Origin: Planctomycetota bacterium
Lineage (GTDB): Bacteria; Planctomycetota; UBA8742; UBA2392
Length of the DNA stretch: 64,000 nucleotides
Direction: 5' to 3'
Assembly (NCBI GenBank): GCA_027493625.1
Contig: JAOSKM010000002.1
Coordinates: 434,001 to 498,000, forward strand
Shown here: piece after piece, positions 53,317-61,259 of the stretch
How the letters are laid out: each line of letters opens with the position of its first letter
Numbering within the stretch: the stretch's first letter is position 1
Translations under genes and position numbers: made by a program
Notes under the pieces: model-generated
What the model was told of the DNA's origin: nothing
Seen by the model: only the letters and a program-made list of their open reading frames with translations
Database searches by the model: none

Positions 53317-56300
53317 TTACGCGGGACTGCCGTTGCCATCCTTCTCCATGTATCGAGCGCTCACCCGTGCTAGTGCTGCGAGAATGACTTGGGAAGAGTG
53401 GTTGTCCTGCGCGGAGAGCACGGACTCAACCACGCGGGCGACTTCCTCCACCAGCGGGCGCTGTGAATCAGTAATTGCAAAGTCCTTGATCATCGGCCGC
53501 TTGCGTCCCAGGCCTAGAATGACGGCCATAGAGTCGCGTTTGCTTGGACGACCTTCCACCGACGCGAATGCCTCGAGGCGGACAAACCGTCTTGAAAAGT
53601 CGGCTAGTTCGATCTTGGCCTGGTCCAGATCGGTGTCCACCCAATCGCGCGCAGGCTTACTTACAGCGAGGCTAGCGATGTCTTCCATGTCCCCACGAGA
53701 TCCATCAAATCTCGTCATTCTTCCGATGAAGGCAGTCAGCCGGAAGTCACCCCCTATGTTCCGGATATTCTCGGCTCTACCCCTGAGTTCAGCGAGCGTC
53801 TCAGGGCTTGCGTGCGACAGCTGCAGTTCTTCAAGCATCGACGCCTGGAGTTTGTCAAGCATCTTGGGGTAGGCTTGAGTCAGCTCGCGCAACCCCTCTG
53901 TGACCTGCTCAATGATGTCCTTAGCCTGGGTTTTCGAGGACGTTCCAGTGTCTATCTCAACTACCGCCGGGAGGTCATCGAAGAGGAATTTGTTTGGATC
54001 CGCTGCTTGCTTGAACAAGTCGCGAAGCTTCCGAGTGGCTTTCGAAAGCGTGTTCGTTCGCTTGGTCCACGACGGTAGCCCAACATAGATGCCGACGAGT
54101 TGCCGAGCGACTTCCAGCGGGTCTGAGTTCGAAAGGGACTCCATTCCCAGCGCACTAGCTGCATCCCCCAACCCGCGAAGTGTGTCCTCAGATAACTGAT
54201 CGAGATCCATCCACCTGAGTTGGATGGATGATGGATCCATGGCTAGATGGTCAACATCAACATCGGAGAAGCGCGGTTGAAACACGCCCGCACGATGGAA
54301 CGCCAAATGTCGCTGTTCAGCTAAAAGAAACGTAACAGCTAGGAAAGGAAGTAGGCCGGTTGCGACTCCGAAAGGAGGGCGCCTCCACACTTCGTACAGT
54401 CGATCAACCGAAACATAGCTGTCTTTCGCATCACGCAGCAGCGTCGTTGTGGCATCCCAAAGAGGCGTTAGGTTGCAGGGGTCAGCGTTGCAATCGGGTG
54501 AACAAAAGCGCCACCCATTGGGCGTAGACCTGTATAGTCCGGATTCGGCCAACAGCGACTCAAACAGACCTCCCTCTGGGGGGAACCCCTTGATGCCGAG
54601 CCTCTCAATGCCTTCGTAACTCACCATCCGTTTGAGCAGTTCCTTCTGTGCGGCGACCGCATTCGAGGACGGCTGCTGACGGTTTAGCAGTTCGTTCAGA
54701 AAGCGAGGTGCGGAGTCGTAAATCTTGTCGGCAATGACAGATGCGACCGTGTTGAGCTCAGAGTAGGTGTACCGAGTGGGGGATGTCCATTTCCTGTGCC
54801 ATTCGCAGTTGTCGACCATCTTTCGGAGGTCAATTTCGAGTCTGGCGCGGGCGTCAGCAATGCGGGCATTGACTTCCCTACGAGCGACAGCGTCTCCAGC
54901 CAACTCTGGGCGCTCCTCTCGTATGCGTTGGAGGGCGATGTATTCCTTCGCTAGATGGAGCACTTGAGCGTAAGAAGTCGGAACGCCCACGATGATGTTT
55001 CCTATCGAGCTCTTCACCACATCCCGGCAGGCGGTGGAGGATTCCTCGGGGGCCTCCTCCTCGCCTGGAATCGCCAACAGGAAGCTTCCTACGGACCCAT
55101 CGCTATTGCCATCGTGATCCAGCTCGGAGAGCTGCTCGACGGTCGTCAACCCGAAGTTGAACCACCGTAACGCGCCGGTTTGGTGGTAGTGGCGCTTTGC
55201 AACGACCGGATGAAGGCCGGCCATTTGCTCAAGCTCTCGATAGTCGATCTTGGGGCTAGTTTGCAGAATCTCATCAATCGCTGAGTTGACGTCGAAGTCG
55301 CTACCTGCGTAGATCGCGAAAGTTCCAGCATGCCTCCGGTGAATAATGAACGACCAATCCTGTAAGTCGCTGAGTGCTTGGACGACATCTTCTGAACCGG
55401 AAGTTCCGGTAGCGACTGTCTGGAGAAGCGGAAGCGTTGGACTCAGCCCTGCTCTGTCTTTGAACATCTCAACCAAAGCAATGGTCTTTAGCAGCATCAC
55501 GTGAAGAGGTGTTGAGTTGCCCGCTTCACATGCGTCAACCTCTTCAACTGCAGTTGACCACCGGTGCCCGTCTGGCGATGCTAGGATCGCGGGTTCTAAG
55601 TTCGCTCGCAGATAGTCCCATAGGCGATTAGGTGTGTACTGCTGTGCGCCGTCAGCGCTTTGAAGAAAGTCCTGAAACCCGAACGGCTCAGCAGAGCCCA
55701 GGAACCCGAAGAGACTTCGTTGATTCTGTCCGAATCTGCGGCGAGACAGTGGTCCCAGTAGACAAGCGGTCAGTGGATGAAGCGGCCAACACTGCTTGAG
55801 TGTCCTTGCGATCGCTGAGGCTGCATCCGGTCGATCGGGGTAAATCACTTGGGCGACCGCCTCGCATTCGGGCGACTTTTGTGGAGGCTTGGATTCAATT
55901 GCACGCGAGAGGAGGTCCAACTGTTCGTCGCCCACAGCGTTCACCGCTAGGTCGACGAACCGACCTTGAATTTTTGCCCACTCATCCCGCTGGATTCTCG
56001 CCAGGTGCTGGGCGTACTCATCGAAGGCTTGGTGCAAGATGCCGACGATGACGAATCGGCCGTTGCTTCTAGATGCGAGTTCCGCGAGCTCCTGGAGCAG
56101 GTAGATGTCCTCGCCATCTAAGGCCGCACCTTCCAGGAGTTTTCCCATCTCGTCTACGATGACGAGTAGGCCTCCCGAGCTACGGGGGTTGTCGTTCGAT
56201 ATGTCGCTGACTTCTTTGAGCAGCTGGTCATTGGTCCAGTTGGTGACGCGCCCCTTGACTAGCTTGTGAGCCTTCAATGCATCGCCGATGACCTGTGCGG

Positions 56301-56664
56301 GGGAAGCACGTCTTCCGACAACAGGTACCACCTTCCAACCAGCCTTTTTCGGCCGCAATGCGTCCCAAAGTCGCTCCGCTACCTTCGGGCCAATCGCGTT
56401 TGCAGCCTGTCTTCGCAGTTGAAGGTTGCCGTTAAGGGCGGCTGACAAAGCGACCGCCAGACTGGACTTGCCTGATCCGTAAGGCCCTGTCCACGTGAAC
56501 GCAGAGTGGCCTTTTGAAACATGATTCGACATCTGCAGCAGCACTTCGGCTGACGAAGCAGGACAGATAAACCCTTCGAGCGCCGAAGGACTTTTGGCGT
56601 CGACATCAATTCGGATCGAGCGCTGAAACCTTCTCGCGATCTTTACCTTGTCGGCGAGGCTCAT
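53317..56664 (-). CDS. sspC: SspC-like large P-loop ATPase (DNA phosphorothioation)
   Basis: A 1,115-residue ATPase. Walker A is GPYGSGKSSLA at 60-70 and Walker B LLVIVDEMGKLL at 166-177. A sensor-like VIVGILHQAF follows near 202-211. A small cysteine group (FCSPDCNADPC) lies in the central part. The remainder is helical and has no further motif that I recognise. In Ssp systems the large ATPase works with the SspB nickase during single-strand sulfur modification. Its ATG overlaps the DUF4007 gene stop by four bases. The assignment comes mainly from this coupling and locus content, so the family identity is probable but not proven. Confidence 0.8.
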   Translation of the reverse strand: MSLADKVKIARRFQRSIRIDVDAKSPSALEGFICPASSAEVLLQMSNHVSKGHSAFTWTGPYGSGKSSLAVALSAALNGNLQLRRQAANAIGPKVAERLWDALRPKKAGWKVVPVVGRRASPAQVIGDALKAHKLVKGRVTNWTNDQLLKEVSDISNDNPRSSGGLLVIVDEMGKLLEGAALDGEDIYLLQELAELASRSNGRFVIVGILHQAFDEYAQHLARIQRDEWAKIQGRFVDLAVNAVGDEQLDLLSRAIESKPPQKSPECEAVAQVIYPDRPDAASAIARTLKQCWPLHPLTACLLGPLSRRRFGQNQRSLFGFLGSAEPFGFQDFLQSADGAQQYTPNRLWDYLRANLEPAILASPDGHRWSTAVEEVDACEAGNSTPLHVMLLKTIALVEMFKDRAGLSPTLPLLQTVATGTSGSEDVVQALSDLQDWSFIIHRRHAGTFAIYAGSDFDVNSAIDEILQTSPKIDYRELEQMAGLHPVVAKRHYHQTGALRWFNFGLTTVEQLSELDHDGNSDGSVGSFLLAIPGEEEAPEESSTACRDVVKSSIGNIIVGVPTSYAQVLHLAKEYIALQRIREERPELAGDAVARREVNARIADARARLEIDLRKMVDNCEWHRKWTSPTRYTYSELNTVASVIADKIYDSAPRFLNELLNRQQPSSNAVAAQKELLKRMVSYEGIERLGIKGFPPEGGLFESLLAESGLYRSTPNGWRFCSPDCNADPCNLTPLWDATTTLLRDAKDSYVSVDRLYEVWRRPPFGVATGLLPFLAVTFLLAEQRHLAFHRAGVFQPRFSDVDVDHLAMDPSSIQLRWMDLDQLSEDTLRGLGDAASALGMESLSNSDPLEVARQLVGIYVGLPSWTKRTNTLSKATRKLRDLFKQAADPNKFLFDDLPAVVEIDTGTSSKTQAKDIIEQVTEGLRELTQAYPKMLDKLQASMLEELQLSHASPETLAELRGRAENIRNIGGDFRLTAFIGRMTRFDGSRGDMEDIASLAVSKPARDWVDTDLDQAKIELADFSRRFVRLEAFASVEGRPSKRDSMAVILGLGRKRPMIKDFAITDSQRPLVEEVARVVESVLSAQDNHSSQVILAALARVSARYMEKDGNGSPA

Positions 56665-57626
56665 GTTGCCACCTTTCCAGACGGCGCGTGAGACTCTTCC
56701 CTAACCAAGGCAAGCGCGCTCTTGTCATCGACGAGGTTTGTACGATAGACCTGCTGGAGCCCAGCAGTTTCAGACCATCGGAGTGCTCCTTGTGTGATGT
56801 CCTCAAGTGCAAGCAGTCGTTCAGCCAGGTCAGGCTCATCAAGCAGGAAGACCCTGCCGGGTGAGCCTGGCTCGTGCGCGATTTTCTCGTATGACAAAGT
56901 TGCGGCTGTGGCGTGTTGCCTCCAAAACTGGTTCAGCGCAAACGCAAACACGCTATTGGGCAGGGACGGCTTGGAACCCCTAACCAAGTAGTGTTGACGG
57001 TCTGAGCTTCGAACAAGACCGAGTTCGGCAAGCGGTGACTCAAGGTTGGACTCAATCGTTCCAATGTCTCCGCCAGTTTTGGCCTCGTACGTTCGGACAA
57101 AGCACTCGACGTCTCGGCGCACCGTCGTGCGCGAGACTCTTTTCCAATCTTGGGCATTTGCGATCTTCATGAGCTGATCCGTCAACTCATCGCGCGAGAA
57201 ACTGCTGCGCGTGTAGTGGTTGAAAGTCCAGTACCAGGTTGTCTTTGCTGGCCGCGTGCTAACTGTGGTGCACAGAATCCAGTGGATGAGCCAAAGGGAC
57301 GCAGGCTTTTCGAGGTACTGATCAAAGGGGTGGTGACCGAAGAGGAACTTCCCAAAATCGGTGGGTGCAATCTGCCCGGTCCTAGGGTCTTCATCGAGAA
57401 CGCCACAGCACGAAGCCCAGTGCCGAATTGATCGGACCATGTTCTTGCCGACGCCGAAGCGCGCAATCGCAGCGTCGTCTCGAAAGATGGCCTTGCTGTT
57501 TGCTTCCTCACCGGCTGCGCCGACTGAATCGAAGGCCTTCTTCAGCCAACCGTACCTCAGGGGAAACGTCTCGTGTCCCGAGAAAAGCGGTCTGTAATCC
57601 GCTTCATAAAGAGGACTTCGTGCCAT
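56661..57626 (-). CDS. sspB: SspB-like DUF4007 protein (DNA nickase of phosphorothioation system)
   Basis: A 321-residue DUF4007 protein. The characteristic start is FSGHETFPLRYGWLKKAFD (residues 15-33), followed by FGVGKNMVRSIRHWA (57-71), DFGKFLFG and a Trp-rich SLWLIHWILCTT. SspB in characterised SspABCD systems is a DUF4007 nickase that cuts one strand before sulfur insertion. It is the first gene of the minus-strand operon and is divergent from the cysteine desulfurase gene, the same arrangement as described for sspA and sspBCD. The ATG at 57626 is the only start giving the conserved N-terminus. Confidence 0.87.
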   Translation of the reverse strand: MARSPLYEADYRPLFSGHETFPLRYGWLKKAFDSVGAAGEEANSKAIFRDDAAIARFGVGKNMVRSIRHWASCCGVLDEDPRTGQIAPTDFGKFLFGHHPFDQYLEKPASLWLIHWILCTTVSTRPAKTTWYWTFNHYTRSSFSRDELTDQLMKIANAQDWKRVSRTTVRRDVECFVRTYEAKTGGDIGTIESNLESPLAELGLVRSSDRQHYLVRGSKPSLPNSVFAFALNQFWRQHATAATLSYEKIAHEPGSPGRVFLLDEPDLAERLLALEDITQGALRWSETAGLQQVYRTNLVDDKSALALVREESHAPSGKVAT

Positions 57627-57635
57627 TCGCGTTGC

Positions 57636-57704
57636 CTGCTGGTGAGATCAACCAGCAGCAGGCTAAACTTGCTTGTAAAGATGTCAACTGGAGATAGTCT
57701 CCAG
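57636..57704. promoter_or_regulatory. divergent sspA-sspB control region with two inverted repeats
   Basis: The 94-base gap between the divergent starts contains two perfect inverted repeats. They are CTGCTGGT-GAGATCA-ACCAGCAG (57636-57658) and CTGGAGA-TAG-TCTCCAG (57688-57704). The second ends 16 bases before the sspA ATG. Both are good operator candidates for coordinated control. No regulator gene is obvious next to them. Confidence 0.5.
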
Positions 57705-57720
57705 CTAGGATGGATTTCTC

Positions 57721-58882
57721 ATGCAGCAACGCATCTACTTGGACTATCAGGCGTCAACGCCCGTGGATCCACGTGTTCTAGAGGCGATGACGCCCTATTT
57801 TCAACTACGACCGGGCAACCCTCATTCGAGTGAGCACAGCTTTGGTTGGGAAGCTGCAGAGGCGGTAGAGTTCGCTGCTTCGCAGGTTGCGGGCGGGCTA
57901 GGTGTGGACCCGGATGAGATCGTCTTCACATCGGGCGCTACGGAGGCCAACAATCTTGCAATTGTTGGGGCGGTGTGCCGCGCTTCCGACAAACGGCGAC
58001 GGATCATCGTAAGTGCTATTGAGCACAAAAGTGTGCTGGCAACGGTAGATGCAGTTGCTCGCCGCTATGGCTGCGAAATTGACGCGTTGCCTGTGGATAG
58101 TGAGGGCCGGGTCGTCCTCGATGAGTTGGAGGCTCGACTGTCGGACGACGTTCTCCTCGTGTCCGTGATGGCGGTAAACAACGAGATCGGATCAGTCCAA
58201 CCGATCGACACAATAGCCGCACTAGCCCATGAGGTAGGCGCCTTGGTCCATACTGACGGAGCGCAGGCGCTGACGTGCAGCGCCTTCGATTGCGCCGTGC
58301 TGGATGTCGATTTCGCCAGCCTGTCGGGTCACAAGGTGTACGGTCCGAAAGGAGTTGGTGCCCTCTATGTCAAACGCAGCCAGCGGGGGAGACTGGAACC
58401 GCAGTTATATGGCGGTGGACAGCAAGGCGGACTTCGGTCGGGAACGCTGCCAGTACCACTCATAGTAGGATTTGGTAGGGCGATCGAGTTGCTGCAAGGT
58501 GAAAATGCAGACACCGAGCGTAAGCGCGTTCGTGAATTGCGAAATGCGTTCGTAGCGAGGTTGCGAGAGCTAGTCCCTGGAGCTCAAGTGAATGGACCTG
58601 ACGAAATCCGCCGGCACCCTGGGAACGCGAACATTCGATTCCGCGAAGTGGAGGGCGACGTGCTGGTTGGGAACATGCAGCCGACCATCGGGGCATCTAC
58701 GGGGTCAGCTTGCAATGCGGGGGAGCATTGAACCCTCCCATGTTTTGCGGGCCATAGGACTTTCCGCCTCCGAGGCAAACTCAAGTGTGCGTTTCAGCAT
58801 TGGCCGCTTCTCGACTCAGGCGGAGATTGATCAAGCCTGCGAGCTAATTGGCCGAGCCGTCACTTCGCTGGCTGCTCAGTAA
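57721..58882 (+). CDS. sspA: cysteine desulfurase, SspA/DndA/IscS type (frameshift at 58719-58723)
   Basis: A pyridoxal-phosphate enzyme that takes sulfur from cysteine as a persulfide. It shows YLDYQASTPVDPRV at the N-terminus, GATEANNLAIVG near residues 72-83, EHKSVL near 101, TDGAQALTCS near 180, the PLP lysine in LSGHKVYGPKGVGALY (Lys near 205) and the catalytic cysteine in GASTGSACNAG. The uncorrected frame stops at 58731 right after CNAGEH. Removing one G from the GGGGG at 58719-58723 restores SIEPSHVLRAIGLSASEANS and the normal C-terminus to 58882, about 386 residues. It is transcribed divergently from sspB. Confidence 0.88.
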
Positions 58883-59091
58883 CGCCAATTTGGCGAAGTG
58901 CCCCATAAGCTCTGGGTTGTCAACCCAGCACTGCGTACGGGTCGAGTTTCCATCGTCTTCAAGGTTGAGAAGTTGCGCCTCATCGCGACCGAGGGGCCGG
59001 GTGGGGTGTTGGGTCGTTGTCACTTTGAGGTGCTCAAAGTGGGCCAGGCGATGACGGCCTCTGGAACAGCCATCGGTGCAACGATTTTTAT

Positions 59092-59111
59092 CGTGTACAA
59101 TAGCGTGTACA
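59092..59111. repeat. CGTGTACA direct repeat pair, candidate integrase arm site (right end)
   Basis: CGTGTACA occurs at 59092-59099 and 59104-59111 (12-base period), 66 bases left of the right att repeat. It matches the left-end pair at 26285-26303. The octamer is absent from the same position in island B. Confidence 0.6.
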
Positions 59112-59143
59112 ACCTTGGCAGACTGCGGCTGGTAGAAAAAGGT

Positions 59144-59173
59144 CCGCCCGAAGATCAGCTCTCCGGGCGGGTT
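59144..59173 (+). terminator. terminator-like hairpin beside the right att repeat
   Basis: The 7-bp stem CCGCCCG (59144-59150) and CGGGCGG (59164-59170) has a 13-base loop, followed by GTTTG. The T tract is weak. Confidence 0.5.
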
Positions 59174-59177
59174 TGAG

Positions 59178-59222
59178 TGGAGCGGGCGAAGGGGTTCGAA
59201 CCCTCGACCACCTGCTTGGGAA
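59178..59222 (-). repeat. right island repeat (att site): 3' part of tRNA-Gly(CCC); junction of islands A and B
   Basis: Identical over 45 bases to 26108-26152, and also lacking the tRNA 5' half: the sequence after 59222 is cggca, which does not complete the anticodon stem. A simple single insertion would leave the 5' half attached here. Its absence, plus a second integrase gene 194 bases further right, indicates that another island (B) was inserted at the same target. Confidence 0.93.
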
Positions 59223-59369
59223 CGGCACTTGACGCCTGAGCAAGATGTCGCAGGCTGTCCCCTCGCGGCCCGCGCCGCCGCCTCCTGAGCGGCTTTCAAG
59301 CCGTTCTCACATCGCCACCATGAGACAGGGTCGCGCACCTCGTGACGTAGATAGGGGGTACGCGAAGGG

Positions 59370-59389
59370 GTGCGCACGGGTGTGCGCAC
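59370..59389. repeat. GTGCGCAC direct repeat pair, candidate arm or operator site of island B
   Basis: GTGCGCAC, itself a palindrome, occurs at 59370-59377 and 59382-59389 with a 12-base period, between the att repeat and the second integrase gene. The layout parallels the CGTGTACA pair of island A but the sequence differs, which fits two integrases with different arm specificities. Confidence 0.5.
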
Positions 59390-59416
59390 CCTCCATCTGA
59401 TTTCTGGAGGGTGGCC

Positions 59417-60772
59417 ATGAGAAAGCGCAGGTTTCGCAGCCCGCATCCGGGCATCAAGTTCAAGAAGAGGAAGTGGGACTCTGGCAAGACGACATACGCC
59501 GCAATCTGGCGCGACCCGGACGATGACCGGGAACGCAGCACCAGCATGGATGCTCTTGGGCTCACGAACGAGGAGCAAAGGCGGGAGTGGGCGGTCCAGA
59601 AGTCGCGAGAACTCCGCAGGCGCAAGGAGGACATCGAAGCTGGCTCGCCGAAGCGTTCAAAGACTCCGATGGGCGTCGCCATCGACCGTTTCCTGACCGA
59701 CAAGGCGCTGGAGATTCGAGCCCGCACCCGCGAGATCTACGGGGAGTGCATCTCTCGATTCCGTGTGTGGGCGGAACTTGCAGGCGTCCAAATTGTGGAG
59801 CAGCTTACGCCGGGCGACCTGACCCGTCTTCGCAGCCATCTGCTTGCCCTGCCTCGAAAGCAAGCAGCGAAGGGCGGCAAGCGTGGCGAGCGCAGGCCCG
59901 AGGCGGTGCGCAGAAGTCCGGTATCCATCAACCGAGACATCCGGAGCATCAAGACAATGCTGAACTACTGGAGGCGGCTGGACCTAACGCCGCTGCTGAA
60001 TTCAGATCACCTGAAAGACCGCCTTCAGATGGTCAAGCAGGAACGCAGGCTGAAGACTTTCTTGACGCAGGACAGCTTGGTGAACCTGATTGCGGCCTGC
60101 CAGCGTCACGATGCGGAGACCTTCAAGGAGACGCGAGTCGAGCACCAAGGGCATCTTCCTGTAGGCAGCACGGCGCGTTACTACGCCATTACGCCGTTCG
60201 TTCTAACCACGTTGCTGACCGGCTGCCGACTGGGTGAGGTCAGAGCACTCAGGTGGCGACAGGTTCTGCTGGATCAGAACTACATCGCCCTCGACGATCC
60301 CAGCGGCATCAAGACCGGGATGGGGCGACGTATCAGCCTTGACGAAACTCCGCTTCTGTCGCTCATGTTCGCGGCCTTGAAGTTGAGGGCTGGGGACCAT
60401 CCGTTCGTCTTCGGCGGGGAGGCCGAGCTTTCCAAAGAAGTTGCCGATAACTGTCGTGCAAGGTTGATCCGGAGTTTCGGTGCCCCGCAGTTTGACTGGC
60501 AAATGCTTCGGCGCACATGTGGCACGTTCCTAACCTGTGCCAGCGGTATCCGGGGCGCAGGATCTGCGTGGCTTAGCGCCGTCAGGCTAGGCCACGGCAT
60601 CGACGTGGCCCAGCGCCATTATTGGGGTGCAGTGAACAACATCCCAGTCGAGGCCAAGACCCTTGAGGCAGCGATGGGCATCGAGGCCAGTTTCAGGCAG
60701 TACCTTCAAGGCACACTTGGTGTCCGCGTGGAGCCCGAGGGCGAGTCGTGTTCACGCACTGAAATGGCCTAG
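59417..60772 (+). CDS. tyrosine recombinase (integrase of island B)
   Basis: A 451-residue integrase. The catalytic domain has LTGCRLGEVRALRW (Arg I), GIKTGMGRR (Lys), box II WQMLRRTCGTFLTC with Gln where His is usual, and RLGHGIDVAQRHY (His and nucleophile Tyr). Its N-terminal region (KFKKRKWDSGKTTYAAIWRD) and overall sequence differ clearly from the island A enzyme. The ATG at 59417 has GGAGG six bases upstream; GTG 59411 is too close to that site. Confidence 0.9.
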   Translation: MRKRRFRSPHPGIKFKKRKWDSGKTTYAAIWRDPDDDRERSTSMDALGLTNEEQRREWAVQKSRELRRRKEDIEAGSPKRSKTPMGVAIDRFLTDKALEIRARTREIYGECISRFRVWAELAGVQIVEQLTPGDLTRLRSHLLALPRKQAAKGGKRGERRPEAVRRSPVSINRDIRSIKTMLNYWRRLDLTPLLNSDHLKDRLQMVKQERRLKTFLTQDSLVNLIAACQRHDAETFKETRVEHQGHLPVGSTARYYAITPFVLTTLLTGCRLGEVRALRWRQVLLDQNYIALDDPSGIKTGMGRRISLDETPLLSLMFAALKLRAGDHPFVFGGEAELSKEVADNCRARLIRSFGAPQFDWQMLRRTCGTFLTCASGIRGAGSAWLSAVRLGHGIDVAQRHYWGAVNNIPVEAKTLEAAMGIEASFRQYLQGTLGVRVEPEGESCSRTEMA

Positions 60773-60890
60773 GGAATGCGTCGTATCTGTTCGCATGGAT
60801 TGCCGAGAGGCCAGAATCTGGACAAATTCCAATCCTACACGACGTGCGTCCCCCGAGCAGCCGGGTACAATGCCGCAACGGAGGCGGAGT

Positions 60891-61196
60891 ATGAACTGGA
60901 AGCGTCTTGAGGGAAGCAACCCCGTTGGCAACTTGTCCAATTGCTTGGACGACATGGCCGCCAAGGCCCAGTGGAGCAAAACAGAGCGGGACGACTTGAT
61001 TCAGTGGGCCAAAGGGCAGGTTCGGCGGTTCACGGACAACGATCCGTCTGTTGTCGCCGACATACAAATCAACTTTCTGGACGGGACTCGGGTTCACCTC
61101 CGGGTGAACATCCCGAAAGTCACCGGCCACCACTGCTTTGCTGATGCCGAGTACAAGCGATCGGACGGGAAGCCTCTCGCGCCCTCGCCCGAGTAG
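60891..61196 (+). CDS. small protein of unknown function upstream of hsdR
   Basis: A 101-residue soluble protein (MNWKRLEGSNPVGNLSNCLD, then AQWSKTERDDLIQWAKGQVR, and a beta-rich end with DIQINFLDGTRVHLRVNIP). There is no family I recognise. The ATG at 60891 follows a GGAGGCGGAG stretch. It lies 63 bases before hsdR in the same direction and may be co-transcribed with it. Confidence 0.6.
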   Translation: MNWKRLEGSNPVGNLSNCLDDMAAKAQWSKTERDDLIQWAKGQVRRFTDNDPSVVADIQINFLDGTRVHLRVNIPKVTGHHCFADAEYKRSDGKPLAPSPE

Positions 61197-61259
61197 TTGC
61201 CGGTTCAATCCGGACATGACAGCGAAGAACATCTTTCCGGATAAGGATCCGCTGGCAAT

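Larger units (their letters stand above)
58883..59177. other. right-end non-coding region of island A
   Basis: There is no gene between sspA and the right att repeat. It contains inverted repeats CGCCA-ATT-TGGCG (58883-58895) and CTGGGTTG-T-CAACCCAG (58912-58928), possibly ending sspA transcription. The CGTGTACA pair and a terminator-like hairpin are listed separately. It probably holds the right-arm integrase and excisionase sites. Confidence 0.5.
26108..59222. mobile_element. integrative genomic island A (about 33 kb) with defence cargo
   Basis: Bounded by perfect 45-bp direct repeats of a tRNA-Gly(CCC) 3' end (26108-26152 and 59178-59222). The integrase gene is 205 bases inside the left repeat. 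CGTGTACA pairs lie inside both ends. It carries excisionase-like, replication and recombination genes at the left and the phosphorothioation/defence region at the right. I see no conjugation, capsid, portal or terminase genes, so it is not a complete prophage or self-transmissible ICE. It may be a satellite or mobilised by a helper; this is inference. Confidence 0.85.
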
